From Clostridium weizhouense (GTDB lineage: Bacteria; Bacillota; Clostridia; Clostridiales; Clostridiaceae), in assembly GCF_019431045.1 (NCBI RefSeq), contig NZ_JAHXPT010000001.1, positions 465,281 through 529,280 of the forward strand: 64,000 nucleotides of DNA, given 5' to 3'. The position numbers and the translations under genes were made by a program. Below the pieces are notes generated by a model that was not told the origin of the DNA, ran no database searches, and saw nothing but the letters and a program-made list of their open reading frames with translations. This document shows positions 10,028 to 20,981 of this stretch, piece after piece (within the stretch, counting starts at the first letter, position 1; the number at the start of each line of letters is the position of its first letter).

Positions 10028-10615
10028 CTAAACTATTGTCTGTCCCCGTGCAATCTTAATATTTTGTATACTATAATCTGTATAAACAGCTTTTACACAA
10101 TTTTTATATATACAATCTAATAATAAATATTTTTTCAATCCACCTTTTCTTATAACTTGAAAATAATAAGACTTATCTGGATTAAATTCTTGTATTTTTA
10201 AATATTCCTTTTTGATTTCTGGATATCTTTTAAGAAAATTAGGTACTACTGGTTTTAAAATTTTATTTTTAAAAGCTAAGTTCGTAATAACTATTATTTC
10301 CATATCATAATCTGATTTATTTGTATGTACTAAAACTACTCTATCACAAAAAACTAAAGACTTACTTGTAAATATTCCTGTTCTAAAACTTAATTTATTA
10401 TTATTGCATTTGTATTCTACTTTATAACTATTAAATCTAAGTATTATAGCTATAACTATTAAAAATTCAATAAATGCCAAAAAAAATAAATAAAACACAT
10501 TAAAAAGTCCTGTTAAAAATAATGCTATAGGTAAAAAAAATGCTATCATAATCATAAAAATTACAAATCCCTTTAATGAGGACTTTTCCTTTTTTATAGC
10601 AGTATAAATATCCAT
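10028..10615 (-). CDS. Unknown membrane protein, two helices plus soluble domain
   Basis: I do not recognise this 195-residue protein. It has a short charged N-terminus, two adjacent membrane helices (about residues 15-38 and 40-63) with a very short turn, and a beta-rich cytoplasmic-looking C-terminal region, a layout reminiscent of bacterial PH-like membrane proteins; that resemblance is topological only. The ATG follows an AGGAGG site by 8 bases. It lies between the prfA terminator and Sua5, so it probably shares a transcript with Sua5. Confidence 0.75.
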   Translation of the reverse strand: MDIYTAIKKEKSSLKGFVIFMIMIAFFLPIALFLTGLFNVFYLFFLAFIEFLIVIAIILRFNSYKVEYKCNNNKLSFRTGIFTSKSLVFCDRVVLVHTNKSDYDMEIIVITNLAFKNKILKPVVPNFLKRYPEIKKEYLKIQEFNPDKSYYFQVIRKGGLKKYLLLDCIYKNCVKAVYTDYSIQNIKIARGQTIV

Positions 10616-10635
10616 AACTCATTCCTCCTATTATT

Positions 10636-10668
10636 CAAAAGCCTCACATATAAAATGTAAGGCTTTTA
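10636..10668 (-). terminator. Terminator of prfA
   Basis: Stem AAAAGCCTCACAT / ATGTAAGGCTTTT with a 5-base loop, one wobble, and T-rich flanks. It lies 30 bases after the prfA stop and before the ribosome site of the next gene. Confidence 0.8.
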
Positions 10669-10698
10669 AATAATACTTAGGCATTTACTAATATTGCC

Positions 10699-11781
10699 TT
10701 ACATGTTACTATTTCCCATTTTTTTCATTTTTTCTGCTTGATCTGCTGTAATTAATGCATTTATTACTTCATCAATATCTCCAGCTAAAAATGCCTCTAA
10801 TTTATATAATGTTAATCCTATTCTATGGTCAGTAATTCTTCCTTGTGGATAGTTGTAAGTTCTGATTCTTTCACTTCTATCACCAGTTCCTACTTGACTT
10901 TTTCTATCTTCAGCTATTCCATCAGCTCTTTCTTGTTCAGCCTTTTCAAATAATCTTGATCTAAGAACTTTCATAGCTTTTTCTTTATTTTTTAATTGAG
11001 ACTTTTCATCTTGGCATGAAACTACAAGCCCTGTAGGTAAATGGGTAATTCTAACAGCTGAATCTGTAGTATTTACACATTGTCCACCGTGTCCTGATGC
11101 TCTAAATACATCAATCCTAATATCTTTATCAGCAATTTCAATTTCTACATCATCAACTTCTGGTAAAACAGCTACTGTTGCAGTTGATGTATGAATTCTT
11201 CCACTTGATTCAGTATCAGGAACTCTTTGAACTCTATGTACTCCACTTTCATACTTTAGTTTTGAGTAAGCTCCATTACCCTTAATCATAAAGACAACTT
11301 CCTTAAATCCACCAATATCTGTTTCATTTAAACTCATTATTTCAGTAGACCATCTTTGATTTTCTGCATATCTTGTATACATTCTAAATAAGTTATATGC
11401 AAATAGAGCTGCTTCTTCTCCACCTGCACCTCCTCTTATTTCAACAAAAACGTTCTTATCATCATTTGGATCTTTAGGAAGTAATAATATTTGAATTTCT
11501 TCTTCTAATTCTTGTTCTCTAGTTGTTAAAGAAGATATTTCTTCATTTAACATTTCTCTCATTTCTTTATCACTTTCTTCACTTAACATCTCTTTGTTTG
11601 CTTCAAGATCTTCAGTTACTTGCTTATACTCTCTATATGCATTTACAATTATCTCTAAGTCAGCTTGTTCTTTACAAAGCTTTCTCCATTCATTTTGATT
11701 TTGCATAATTGATGGGTCACTAATTTTAACTGATAATTCATCATATTTATTTTCTATAAAAGCTAATTTATCTAATAACAT
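10699..11781 (-). CDS. prfA: Peptide chain release factor 1
   Basis: Terminates translation at UAA and UAG. The 360-residue protein has the stop-codon recognition tripeptide region at [14 protein letters not shown] (PDT at 188-190, the RF1-type P-x-T) and the peptidyl-hydrolysis motif GGQ at residues 232-234 in [11 protein letters not shown]. The glutamine of GGQ is the substrate of PrmC, encoded just upstream at 12165. An unusual structured element lies between the two genes. The N-terminal third is the expected helical domain. Confidence 0.97.
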   Translation of the reverse strand: MLLDKLAFIENKYDELSVKISDPSIMQNQNEWRKLCKEQADLEIIVNAYREYKQVTEDLEANKEMLSEESDKEMREMLNEEISSLTTREQELEEEIQILLLPKDPNDDKNVFVEIRGGAGGEEAALFAYNLFRMYTRYAENQRWSTEIMSLNETDIGGFKEVVFMIKGNGAYSKLKYESGVHRVQRVPDTESSGRIHTSTATVAVLPEVDDVEIEIADKDIRIDVFRASGHGGQCVNTTDSAVRITHLPTGLVVSCQDEKSQLKNKEKAMKVLRSRLFEKAEQERADGIAEDRKSQVGTGDRSERIRTYNYPQGRITDHRIGLTLYKLEAFLAGDIDEVINALITADQAEKMKKMGNSNM

Positions 11782-11812
11782 TTAATCACTCCGTATTTCA
11801 TTTTTACACATT

Positions 11813-11921
11813 TTATCCAAGTGTTTAACTATAGTTGGATAAATCACATCCTGACTTTTAGATGAACAAAGCCTTCGGGTAAATAAATGAACTTCATCTA
11901 AAAATTAAGAACCACTTGGTA
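11813..11921 (-). promoter_or_regulatory. Candidate structured leader or repeat element upstream of prfA
   Basis: CCAAGTG (11817-11823) can pair with CACTTGG (11913-11919) to close a domain of about 100 bases. Inside, TTTTAGATGAA (near 11858) pairs with TTCATCTAAAA (near 11893) around a GCCTTCGGG core. A second, local helix, ATCCAA (11815-11820) with TTGGAT (11835-11840), uses the same bases as the closing stem, so the two folds exclude each other. The element ends about 30 bases before the prfA start. It could be a cis-acting RNA or a dispersed clostridial repeat. Confidence 0.45.
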
Positions 11922-12106
11922 TTATATCATATTTTTCGACTTTTAAGCAACAAACTTAACTGTAAGTTATATATTAAGAATTTTTAATTTTTATTAACTC
12001 TGTTTACAAAAAATACTACATTAATATATCTGCATAAATTAATCATTTATTTTTAATTTAATTGATAGTATCATATAGAATTTAAAGTGTCAAAATAATT
12101 TATTTG

Positions 12107-12150
12107 TAAAAAGTCTATTTAAAAATACAAATTTCATTTTTAAATAGACA
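12107..12150 (-). terminator. Terminator after the DUF1385-PrmC gene
   Basis: A 14-bp perfect stem GTCTATTTAAAAAT / ATTTTTAAATAGAC (12113-12126 and 12136-12149), followed on the minus strand by a T run. It lies 15 bases after the stop codon and separates this gene from prfA. Confidence 0.85.
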
Positions 12151-12164
12151 TCTTTAATAAGACA

Positions 12165-13928
12165 TTAATTATTTAATTTACCAATTACTACTCTATCTAA
12201 GCCAGCAAGATCTTTAATAACTTTTACTTCTTTGAAATTAAATTGTTCCATAATCATTTTTACAGACTTACCTTGATTATATCCTATTTCAAATGCTAAT
12301 ATTCCATCTTTTTTTAATATCTTACTACTTTTAGCTACTATTTCTCTATAAAAATATAACCCATCTTTTCCTCCACTTAAAGCAGTACGTGGTTCATATT
12401 TCTTTACATCATCCATTAGTTCTTCTATTTCATCCTCTTCAATATAAGGTGGATTTGAAACTAAAATATCATATTGTTTTTCTTGTAATATTACTTCTTC
12501 TAATAAGTTACTTCTTATAAATGAAGTCCTATCTTTTAAATTAAATCTTTCAATATTAATCAAAGTTACTTTTTCTGGAATTTCATAATAATCTATTAAA
12601 TCGACATTTATTTTACTTCTAAAATAAGCTAATGATATTCCAATAGCACCAGAGCCACAACACAAGTCGCATATTTCCTTCTCTTCATCTTCATTAATAT
12701 TATTTAATACTTCTTCAACTAATATCTCAGTATCTCCCCTAGGAATTAATACTCCTTCTTCAATATAAAGATTAAGTCCCATAAATTCACATTCATTTAA
12801 AATATATTTAACTGGCATTTTATCTTTTCTTTTGTCAATCAATTTAAGGTATTCTTTCTCATTAGATACAATAACCGATTCTTCTCTATGTGTTATTAAA
12901 TAAATTCTTTCTTTATCTAATACCTTTCCAAGTAATAATTCTGCATCTAATCTAGCTGTATCTACATTATTATCTTTTAAAATATTCGTTCCTAAATTAA
13001 TCAATTCTCCAATACTTTTTTTCATATCTTCAATTCCTTCTGCTGCTTTTAGTGCTGCAATGGCAACTTCTATTTGCTTATCATCTGGTTCTTTAGTAGT
13101 TAAAAGTTGTAACTGCATTCCTGGCCATGCAATAATTTTTGATAAAGAATTATTATTCTTTCCTAACCACTTTATTATTTCATAAGTAAAACCTGTTACT
13201 ACAGGGATTAATATAATTCTTAGAATTAATCTTTCCACAAAACTTCCCCATCCTGTAAATGAAAATACCACTATACTAACAAACATTACTAAAAACAAAA
13301 AATTAGTTCCACATCTTGGATGAAGTCTTGGATGTTTCTTAACATTTTCTACTGTTAATTCTTCCATAGCTTCATAGCAAAATATAGTTTTATGCTCTGC
13401 ACCATGATATTGTAATACTCTATATATATCATTTAACTTACTTATTATAAACATATATCCAATCAATATTATTATTCTTATAATAGCTTCAATAAAATTC
13501 AATTCTATATAAGATATACCTGTCTCTTTAAAAATTGATGCTATACTAGTTGGTAAAACTATAAAAAGAAGAATAGATATAAAAAATGAAAATATTAATG
13601 TTAATCCCATAATTATACTATTTACTTTTTCACCCAACTTACCAGTAATCCAAAGTTCAAATTTTGATGGCTCATCATCCTCTTCTTCAAAAAACGAAGC
13701 TGAATAATTTAATGAATTTATTCCTAGTTTTAATGAGTCAAATAAAACAAAAAATCCTCTTAAAAAAGGAATGTTTAAAATTGGATACTTTTTAGTTATA
13801 GCGCTAATTTTCTCTACTTTTATTTCTATATTTCCTTTAAGTGTTCTTACTGCAGTAGCTAACCCCTTAGTGCCTCTCATCATGACACCTTCAATAACAG
13901 CTTGACCTCCAACATCACATCTTTTCAT
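12165..13928 (-). CDS. prmC: Fusion of DUF1385 membrane protein and PrmC methyltransferase
   Basis: A 587-residue two-part protein. Residues 1-298 are a DUF1385 protein (MKRCDVGGQAVIEGVMMRG, membrane helices near 105-130, 145-163 and 212-247, and a YHGAEHKTI motif). Residues 300-587 are PrmC, which methylates the GGQ glutamine of release factors: SAM motif DLCCGSGAIG at 421-430 and catalytic NPPY at 492-495. These are separate genes in many Firmicutes. A possible internal start (ATG at 13025, preceded by AGAAGGA) could also give free PrmC. I use the ATG at 13928, which matches the DUF1385 family start and avoids overlap with tdk. Confidence 0.88.
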   Translation of the reverse strand: MKRCDVGGQAVIEGVMMRGTKGLATAVRTLKGNIEIKVEKISAITKKYPILNIPFLRGFFVLFDSLKLGINSLNYSASFFEEEDDEPSKFELWITGKLGEKVNSIIMGLTLIFSFFISILLFIVLPTSIASIFKETGISYIELNFIEAIIRIIILIGYMFIISKLNDIYRVLQYHGAEHKTIFCYEAMEELTVENVKKHPRLHPRCGTNFLFLVMFVSIVVFSFTGWGSFVERLILRIILIPVVTGFTYEIIKWLGKNNNSLSKIIAWPGMQLQLLTTKEPDDKQIEVAIAALKAAEGIEDMKKSIGELINLGTNILKDNNVDTARLDAELLLGKVLDKERIYLITHREESVIVSNEKEYLKLIDKRKDKMPVKYILNECEFMGLNLYIEEGVLIPRGDTEILVEEVLNNINEDEEKEICDLCCGSGAIGISLAYFRSKINVDLIDYYEIPEKVTLINIERFNLKDRTSFIRSNLLEEVILQEKQYDILVSNPPYIEEDEIEELMDDVKKYEPRTALSGGKDGLYFYREIVAKSSKILKKDGILAFEIGYNQGKSVKMIMEQFNFKEVKVIKDLAGLDRVVIGKLNN

Positions 13929-13944
13929 AATCAACACACACTTT

Positions 13945-14553
13945 CTAATTATCTTTTTTATCAGTAATACATCTTTGTTTATATTTATAATAGCAATCTC
14001 CACATAATGATTCATAACGTACATCATCTTGTTCATCTATTGCTATTTGTTCTCCTTCAAAAACAAATTTACCATTAATCTTTCTTCCATTTAATAAAGC
14101 TTTTTTACCACAAGCACATATAGTCTTCATTTCTTCTATACTATGTGCAATTAATAATAGTCTTGTACTACCTTCAAATCCATTCATTTTAAAATCTGTT
14201 CTTAATCCATAACATATTATAGGTATATTTAATCTAACTGATATTTCAAATAATTGATCTATTTGTTTCGCTTTCATAAATTGAACTTCATCTACTAATA
14301 TACAATCTATACTAGATTTACTACTTAAATATTCAGTAACTAAATTTAATATATTATCATCTTCCGAAACCATGAAATCAACTTTTCTTTCTACTCCAAG
14401 TCTAGATAATAATCTATCTCCTCCTTTTTTATCTACCAAAGGTTTTATTACAATAACCTTCATACCACGTTCTTCATAATTGTATGCCACTTGCATTAAA
14501 TGAGTAGATTTACCAGAATTCATTGCTCCATATCTAAAATATAACTTACTCAT
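13945..14553 (-). CDS. tdk: Thymidine kinase
   Basis: Type II thymidine kinase of 202 residues that phosphorylates thymidine to dTMP. The Walker A motif GAMNSGKST is at residues 9-17, the Walker B-like DEVQF near 88-92, and the lasso/zinc region has two cysteine pairs (CACGKKALLNG and CGDCYYKYK). An AGGAGAG ribosome site precedes the ATG. The next gene starts 16 bases after its stop, so the two form a transcription unit. Confidence 0.95.
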   Translation of the reverse strand: MSKLYFRYGAMNSGKSTHLMQVAYNYEERGMKVIVIKPLVDKKGGDRLLSRLGVERKVDFMVSEDDNILNLVTEYLSSKSSIDCILVDEVQFMKAKQIDQLFEISVRLNIPIICYGLRTDFKMNGFEGSTRLLLIAHSIEEMKTICACGKKALLNGRKINGKFVFEGEQIAIDEQDDVRYESLCGDCYYKYKQRCITDKKDN

Positions 14554-14877
14554 AATTCACTACTCTCCTTTTAATTATCTTAGACAAATAAAAAATAATA
14601 TTATAAATACTAACTTATTATTTTTTGAATGTACCTTAATCGATTATAGCATTTAATACTTACCTAAATAAAGAAGTTTTTAGTTCCATAAATATCTTTA
14701 ATTATAGATATATTATTTTTAAATAAAGATATAATTTTACTTAATAACAAAGTCTCTATGCCCACACTTTAATGGAAAGTTAACACTTAAGAAGTATAAT
14801 TGAAAGGCTTCGATTTTATTAAAATAAATATAAATTTAATGATTTGTTTTCTTAATTTATATTTTTTATTAATTATA
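14554..14877. other. Divergent intergenic region between tdk and rpmE
   Basis: This AT-rich stretch holds the promoters of two divergent genes. I see no open frame with a ribosome site. A clear promoter for rpmE starts at 14878; a TATAAT-like element for tdk lies near 14602 without a good -35 partner. Confidence 0.5.
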
Positions 14878-14906
14878 TTGACCATAAAAATTCACTATGA
14901 TATACT
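14878..14906 (+). promoter_or_regulatory. Vegetative promoter of rpmE
   Basis: TTGACC (14878-14883), 17 bases, then TATACT (14901-14906), ending about 55 bases before the rpmE start. It is a near-consensus sigma-A promoter. Confidence 0.8.
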
Positions 14907-14960
14907 TTAATAGTTATTTCATATTAACATAAAGTTAATATACTGGAAGAGGTGAAAAAA

Positions 14961-15170
14961 ATGAAAGAAGGCATACATCCAGAATACCACAACAATACAG
15001 TGGTTAAGTGTGCATGTGGAAACACTTTTACAACTGGTTCTGTTAAAGAAGAACTTAAAGTTGAAATATGCTCTAAATGCCACCCATTCTTCACTGGTAA
15101 GCAAAAGATCGTTGATGTTGGCGGTAGAGTTGATAAATTCAATAAGAGATTTAATCTTAATGCTAAATAG
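14961..15170 (+). CDS. rpmE: Ribosomal protein L31, zinc-binding type
   Basis: A 69-residue large-subunit ribosomal protein. It carries the zinc ligands CACG and CSKCH of the C+ form, so it belongs to the zinc-requiring paralogue type. The start is the ATG at 14961 ([11 protein letters not shown]), behind GGAAGAGGTG; a GTG nine bases earlier lies inside that ribosome site. It has its own promoter and a terminator 10 bases after the stop. No autoregulatory leader was recognised. Confidence 0.96.
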   Translation: MKEGIHPEYHNNTVVKCACGNTFTTGSVKEELKVEICSKCHPFFTGKQKIVDVGGRVDKFNKRFNLNAK

Positions 15171-15179
15171 GAAATTTAA

Positions 15180-15210
15180 GGAAAGACTTAGTCTTTCCTA
15201 TTTTCTTTTT
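15180..15210 (+). terminator. Terminator of rpmE
   Basis: An 8-bp perfect stem GGAAAGAC / GTCTTTCC (15180-15187 and 15191-15198) with a 3-base loop, then a T-rich tail. Confidence 0.8.
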
Positions 15211-15322
15211 ATACATCTTTTATTTTAATAAAAAAACCCATAAATAGCTTATTATATTTAAAATTTGCAATAAACATGATAAACTATTCTATATGTAATA
15301 TAGTAGAAATGAGTGAAATTAA

Positions 15323-16429
15323 GTGAAAAAGATTTTAATCTTAACAACCTCTACAGGACAAGGGCATAATCAAGCTGCAAATTCCATATCTCAATCTTTT
15401 GAAGATGCTGGATATGAAACTATTAAACATGATTTTTTGTTTAAAAGTAGTAAACTTTTAAATGATTTAATTGTAGTGGGTTATGAAATTTTAGCATCAA
15501 AATTCCCTAAATTTTATGGTTGGTTTTATAATCTTACTGATAGTAAGATTACCAATAAAATATTGAAACTTATTTTCTTTTTTCCAAAAAGAAAACTATT
15601 AAAACTAATAAAGAATATTGAACCTGATTTAATAATAGCTACACATGCTCTTTCAATAAACATTGTTACACCATTAAAAAAACAAGGATTAAATATACCT
15701 TACATTATAATCGTAACTGATTTCAAGGCACATTATACTTATATCGACTCTGATGTAGATGCATATATTACAGGGAGTTCATATACAAAGCAATCATTAA
15801 TAAATAAAGGAATTCAAACTGATAAGATCTATCCAATAGGAATTCCTATTAAAAAGATTTTTTATAAATCTGATTATTCTTTAAAAGATTTAAAAAATGA
15901 TGGTTACTTTAATTTATTACTTATGAGTGGTAGTCTTGGTTTAAATACTATTTCTTTTGTATTAAAAGAATTACTTAAAAGCCCTCATAAATTAAGAATT
16001 ACTGTTGTATGTGGAAACAATAATAAATTAGAGAAATATTTAACAAATTATTGTAATACAAATAAATATAACAATAAAAAACTACATATATTAGGTTTTA
16101 CCAAAGATATTCCTGAATTAATGGATTATTGTGATGTAATAATATCTAAACCTGGTGGATTAACCGTGACAGAATCAATTGTTAAAAATATTCCTTTAAT
16201 AATTCCATTTGCGATACCTGGTCAAGAAATGGAGAATATTGATTTTTTAGTTAATGGTGGATATTCTATACTTGTAAATAATTTAGATGAAATTAACCCT
16301 GTTATAGATGATTTAATTTGTGATAAAAATAAACTTTCTATAATAAAAGATAAATTAAAAGAATTATCATCCACATATAGTGTAGATGAAATTGTTACTA
16401 TTGGGGAAAACTTAATAAAAAATAACTAG
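15323..16429 (+). CDS. Processive diacylglycerol glycosyltransferase-like (UgtP/MGDG synthase family)
   Basis: A 368-residue GT28-type glycosyltransferase. The N-terminal half has the MGDG-synthase signature (ILTTSTGQGHNQAANSI) and the C-terminal half the MurG-like donor site (ISKPGGLTVTESIVKNIPLIIPF). Members transfer glucose or galactose from the UDP-sugar to diacylglycerol, making glycolipids that anchor lipoteichoic acid; an LtaS-type synthase is encoded at 54241. The start is a GTG with only a weak ribosome site. Sugar specificity cannot be read from the sequence. Confidence 0.88.
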   Translation: MKKILILTTSTGQGHNQAANSISQSFEDAGYETIKHDFLFKSSKLLNDLIVVGYEILASKFPKFYGWFYNLTDSKITNKILKLIFFFPKRKLLKLIKNIEPDLIIATHALSINIVTPLKKQGLNIPYIIIVTDFKAHYTYIDSDVDAYITGSSYTKQSLINKGIQTDKIYPIGIPIKKIFYKSDYSLKDLKNDGYFNLLLMSGSLGLNTISFVLKELLKSPHKLRITVVCGNNNKLEKYLTNYCNTNKYNNKKLHILGFTKDIPELMDYCDVIISKPGGLTVTESIVKNIPLIIPFAIPGQEMENIDFLVNGGYSILVNNLDEINPVIDDLICDKNKLSIIKDKLKELSSTYSVDEIVTIGENLIKNN

Positions 16430-16461
16430 GATATATAAATAATTATAATATATATCCTAGT
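16425..16461. terminator. Bidirectional terminator between convergent glycosyltransferase and rho genes
   Basis: A 13-bp perfect stem ACTAGGATATATA / TATATATCCTAGT (16425-16437 and 16449-16461), flanked by T runs on both strands. It overlaps the stop codon of the plus-strand gene and lies 9 bases from the end of rho. Confidence 0.85.
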
Positions 16462-16469
16462 CATTTTTA

Positions 16470-17912
16470 TTATATACCACTTTTTTTGAACATATTAATA
16501 AAATCTTTATTATTTGAAGTTTTAGATAACATATTTATAAGGTTTTCTGTAACTTCTTCTATATTTCCATCCTTATACATAACTCTTCTTATTTTATATG
16601 CTACTTCTTGTTCTTCTCTAGAGAAAATAAGATCTTCTTTTCTTGTTCCTGATTTATAAATATCAATTGCTGGGAATATTCTTCTTTCTTGTAATTTTCT
16701 ATCGAGATGAACTTCCATATTTCCTGTTCCTTTAAACTCTTCAAATATCATATCATCCATTCTTGAACCTGTTTCAATTAATGCAGTTGCTAAAATTGTT
16801 AAGCTACCGCCCTCTTCAATATTTCTTGCAGCTCCAAAAAATTTCTTAGGCATTATTAAAGCTCCTGGATCTAATCCACCTGATAATGTTCTTCCAGTTG
16901 GAGTTATAGTTAAATTATAAGCTCTAGATAATCTAGTTAAACTATCCATAAGTATAACAACATCTTTTCCTTGCTCTACCATTCTTTTAGCTCTTTCTAA
17001 TACCATTCTTGATACCTTTGCATGATTTTGAGGTTCTTCATCAAATGTTGAGTATATTACATCCCCATTGATAGATCTAATCATATCTGTAACTTCTTCT
17101 GGTCTTTCATCAATAAGTAATACTATTAATTTTATTTCTGGATAATTTAAAGAAATGTTTTGAGCTACTTTTTTTAATAAAGTAGTTTTACCAGCCTTTG
17201 GTGGTGCAACTATAATACCTCTTTGACCTTTTCCTATTGGACAGATTATATCCATCAATCTTGATGATAAATCTCTTTCATCAGACGTTTCTAACATTAA
17301 TCTTTCTTTAGGATATATAGGTGTTAATGTTTCAAAGTATTTTCTTCCTATTGCTTTTTCTGGTTCTTCTCCATTTACTTTTTGAACATATAAAAGAGCT
17401 TTAAATTTTTCTCCTTCTTTTGCTTCCCTAACTTTTCCTTCTACTTCATCACCAGTTCTCAAATTAAATCTTCTTATTTGAGATGGAGATACATAAATAT
17501 CCTCACTACTTGTTAAATAATTTTTACATCTTAAAAATCCAAAATTATTATTTTCTAATATTTCTAAAATACCCTTTGCAGTATTTGATTCATTAATCAT
17601 GCTTTTTAATTTTTCTTGTTTTGAAAAATTATCTTCATGTTCTACATTTCTATTATAGTTATTATTCTTTATGTTTTCCCTATTACCTAAAGTATTGCTT
17701 GTAGTTATATCTGTTTTTTCTTCCTTCAGTACTTTAGGTGCTATTTTTTCTCTTAAAATCATCCCTTCTTTCTCTACAGAATTAGGCGATTTTTCTAAAA
17801 TTCTTTCTATTAAATCATTTTTTTTATATTTAGATATATTTTTTATCTCTAAATTTTTAGCAATTTCCTTTAATTGACTTAAAGTCATGCCTTCATATTC
17901 TTGCTTTGTCAA
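16470..17912 (-). CDS. rho: Transcription termination factor Rho
   Basis: A 480-residue hexameric RNA helicase that ends transcription. The N-terminal helix-extension-helix domain ([17 protein letters not shown]) is followed by a charged, Asn-rich insertion of about 70 residues (roughly 45-115), then the RNA-binding OSB fold ([21 protein letters not shown]) and the RecA-type motor with P-loop [13 protein letters not shown] and [10 protein letters not shown]. The start is a TTG at 17912, 5 bases after GGAGGTG. The insertion is typical in position of AT-rich Firmicutes but variable in length. Confidence 0.96.
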   Translation of the reverse strand: MTKQEYEGMTLSQLKEIAKNLEIKNISKYKKNDLIERILEKSPNSVEKEGMILREKIAPKVLKEEKTDITTSNTLGNRENIKNNNYNRNVEHEDNFSKQEKLKSMINESNTAKGILEILENNNFGFLRCKNYLTSSEDIYVSPSQIRRFNLRTGDEVEGKVREAKEGEKFKALLYVQKVNGEEPEKAIGRKYFETLTPIYPKERLMLETSDERDLSSRLMDIICPIGKGQRGIIVAPPKAGKTTLLKKVAQNISLNYPEIKLIVLLIDERPEEVTDMIRSINGDVIYSTFDEEPQNHAKVSRMVLERAKRMVEQGKDVVILMDSLTRLSRAYNLTITPTGRTLSGGLDPGALIMPKKFFGAARNIEEGGSLTILATALIETGSRMDDMIFEEFKGTGNMEVHLDRKLQERRIFPAIDIYKSGTRKEDLIFSREEQEVAYKIRRVMYKDGNIEEVTENLINMLSKTSNNKDFINMFKKSGI

Positions 17913-17989
17913 GCTAGCACCTCCATTTTAAATTAATTGATACATAATCTATTCTATAAATAACAGTCTTAATTCTAAATTTATATATA

Positions 17990-18178
17990 CATATTTTTCA
18001 ATTGAAAATTCACAATAATTAATTATGATAAAATTATTTAAAATTTCTTAACAAAATATATTTTAATCAAAAATTTTAATTAAAATATCAGATAAATATA
18101 TTTTATTTTTTAATATATATTTTAGAAATACTAAAGAATTTTTTCAAATTCTCTTTATTCATTGTGAATTAATTTTTG
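17990..18178. repeat. Degenerate MITE-like element, copy in the rho-pyrG spacer
   Basis: Between an inverted AATTCACAAT (near 18006) and ATTGTGAATT (near 18167), the right half (AATATATATTTTAGAAATACTAAAG onward) aligns with the repeats at 18488 and 46757. It is more diverged than those. Nothing else is visible in this AT-rich part of the spacer. Confidence 0.4.
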
Positions 18179-18487
18179 TTACAAATTTTAAAAATTAGGG
18201 AATTTTATTAAGATTTTAAAATTAAGATATGCATAATTTTTACTGATTACTATTCTTTTATAATATATTATGTATAAAAACTTTAATTTTTTAAGTCTTA
18301 TATAAATTATTATATCCAAGAAAAATATTTTAAAACTTTTCTTATATATAACTTTATAATAAATAAATATTTAGTTTTATTATAAGTCCTTTTTTTATAA
18401 TAGTAAATGTTTTTATTTAATATATTAAATATTAAAACTTTTAAGTAATATTAACATTCATTTAATAAATATATTTTATTTTTTGTT
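18179..18487. other. AT-rich spacer between rho and pyrG
   Basis: I see no gene, promoter or hairpin with a convincing signal on either strand in these 300 bases. The composition is almost entirely A and T. Confidence 0.5.
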
Positions 18488-18590
18488 ATATGGTTGAAAG
18501 CCATAGTCTTTCTGAAAAATATATGTTTTAGAAATCATAAAGTGATTTCATCGTAAATTCTCAATCGTCTATTGTGAATTTAAATTATCT
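18488..18590. repeat. MITE-like dispersed repeat, second copy
   Basis: This roughly 100-base stretch (GGTTGAAAGCCATAGTCTTTC to CTATTGTGAATT) aligns along its length with 46757-46857. Both have a central hairpin around CTTTCTRAAAAATATAT and end in ATTGTSAATT. It lies in an untranslated spacer, 60 bases from the pyrG terminator. Confidence 0.55.
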
Positions 18591-18649
18591 CATTTACCTT
18601 AAATTTTATCAGACTTTTAATCTTAAGAAATTCTATACTTTCCTAGATA

Positions 18650-18684
18650 TAAAAAAGTTTCCCTTATTATTAAGGAAAACTTTT
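18650..18684 (-). terminator. Terminator of pyrG
   Basis: A 13-bp stem with one mismatch, AAAAGTTTCCCTT / AAGGAAAACTTTT (18653-18665 and 18672-18684), and T-rich tails. It begins 10 bases after the pyrG stop. Confidence 0.8.
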
Positions 18685-18694
18685 AAATCTAGAT

Positions 18695-20317
<1,623 letters not shown>

Positions 20318-20374
20318 TTATTTTATATTGACTGCACATTCTTTAAATGATATAATAAAATTCCACCCATTAAA

Positions 20375-20398
20375 TATGTCATGGGTCTTTTTGTGCTG
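20375..20398 (-). promoter_or_regulatory. Hairpin in the pyrG leader
   Basis: ACCCAT / ATGGGT (20375-20380 and 20391-20396) can form a 6-bp stem about 80 bases before the pyrG start. On the minus strand it is followed by GGAATTTTATT, a weak terminator-like tail. It may be an attenuator, but I could not find the G-run start site that defines that mechanism. Confidence 0.3.
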
Positions 20399-20451
20399 AA
20401 ATAACATAAGCAATATAATATCATATAATTATGTTGTTGACTAGCTTTTTT

Positions 20452-20763
20452 TTAATTTATTTTTTTTGTCTTTTCTATCCTATCTATATTATCCTGAATT
20501 TCAAAAAATTTTTCTCTAAAATTTCTATTTATCAATAATTTTTCTTCTGCAGATTTTATATTATTTTTAACACTTTTTTGAGTTTTTACTCTTAATATTT
20601 CCATAGCACTTTCATGTTCTAAGCAACTATAATTTTTTAATAATAATAATAATAAGTATTTATTTTCTCTTTCCTTTAGTATTTCAATTAATCCTTCTTT
20701 ATTAATTCCATAGTAATCACATAATGCATTTAAAACTCTTATATATTTAATTTGATTTATCAT
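20452..20763 (-). CDS. Unknown small helical protein
   Basis: I do not recognise this 103-residue protein. It is predicted to be mostly helical, with an N-terminal hydrophobic part (KYLLLLLLKNYSCLEHESAM) and a basic middle segment (RVKTQKSVKNNIKSAEEKL) that could be a helix-turn-helix, ending in a charged helix. The start is the ATG at 20763, 6 bases after GAGGTG; a GTG nine bases earlier lies in that site. It sits directly upstream of pyrG on the same strand with its own upstream terminator. A regulatory role is a guess. Confidence 0.65.
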   Translation of the reverse strand: MINQIKYIRVLNALCDYYGINKEGLIEILKERENKYLLLLLLKNYSCLEHESAMEILRVKTQKSVKNNIKSAEEKLLINRNFREKFFEIQDNIDRIEKTKKIN

Positions 20764-20818
20764 AACTATCACCTCTATATCTAATTATTTACATTTTTTA
20801 CATATTATAATCTATTTA

Positions 20819-20856
20819 AAAATAAAAAGAGTATAGAATTAAATACTATACTCTTC
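20819..20856 (-). terminator. Terminator after the DUF1934 gene
   Basis: A 10-bp perfect stem AAGAGTATAG / CTATACTCTT (20827-20836 and 20846-20855), followed on the minus strand by a T-rich tail. It lies about 125 bases past the DUF1934 stop. Confidence 0.75.
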
Positions 20857-20981
20857 TAAATAATTTTTAATACATATGTAAAATTCCTAAACTATGTATC
20901 ATAACTAACAACATATTATTTATAGTTAATAATTTATATATTTTACAAATTTAAATATGCAACAAAATGTTATTAAATTTT

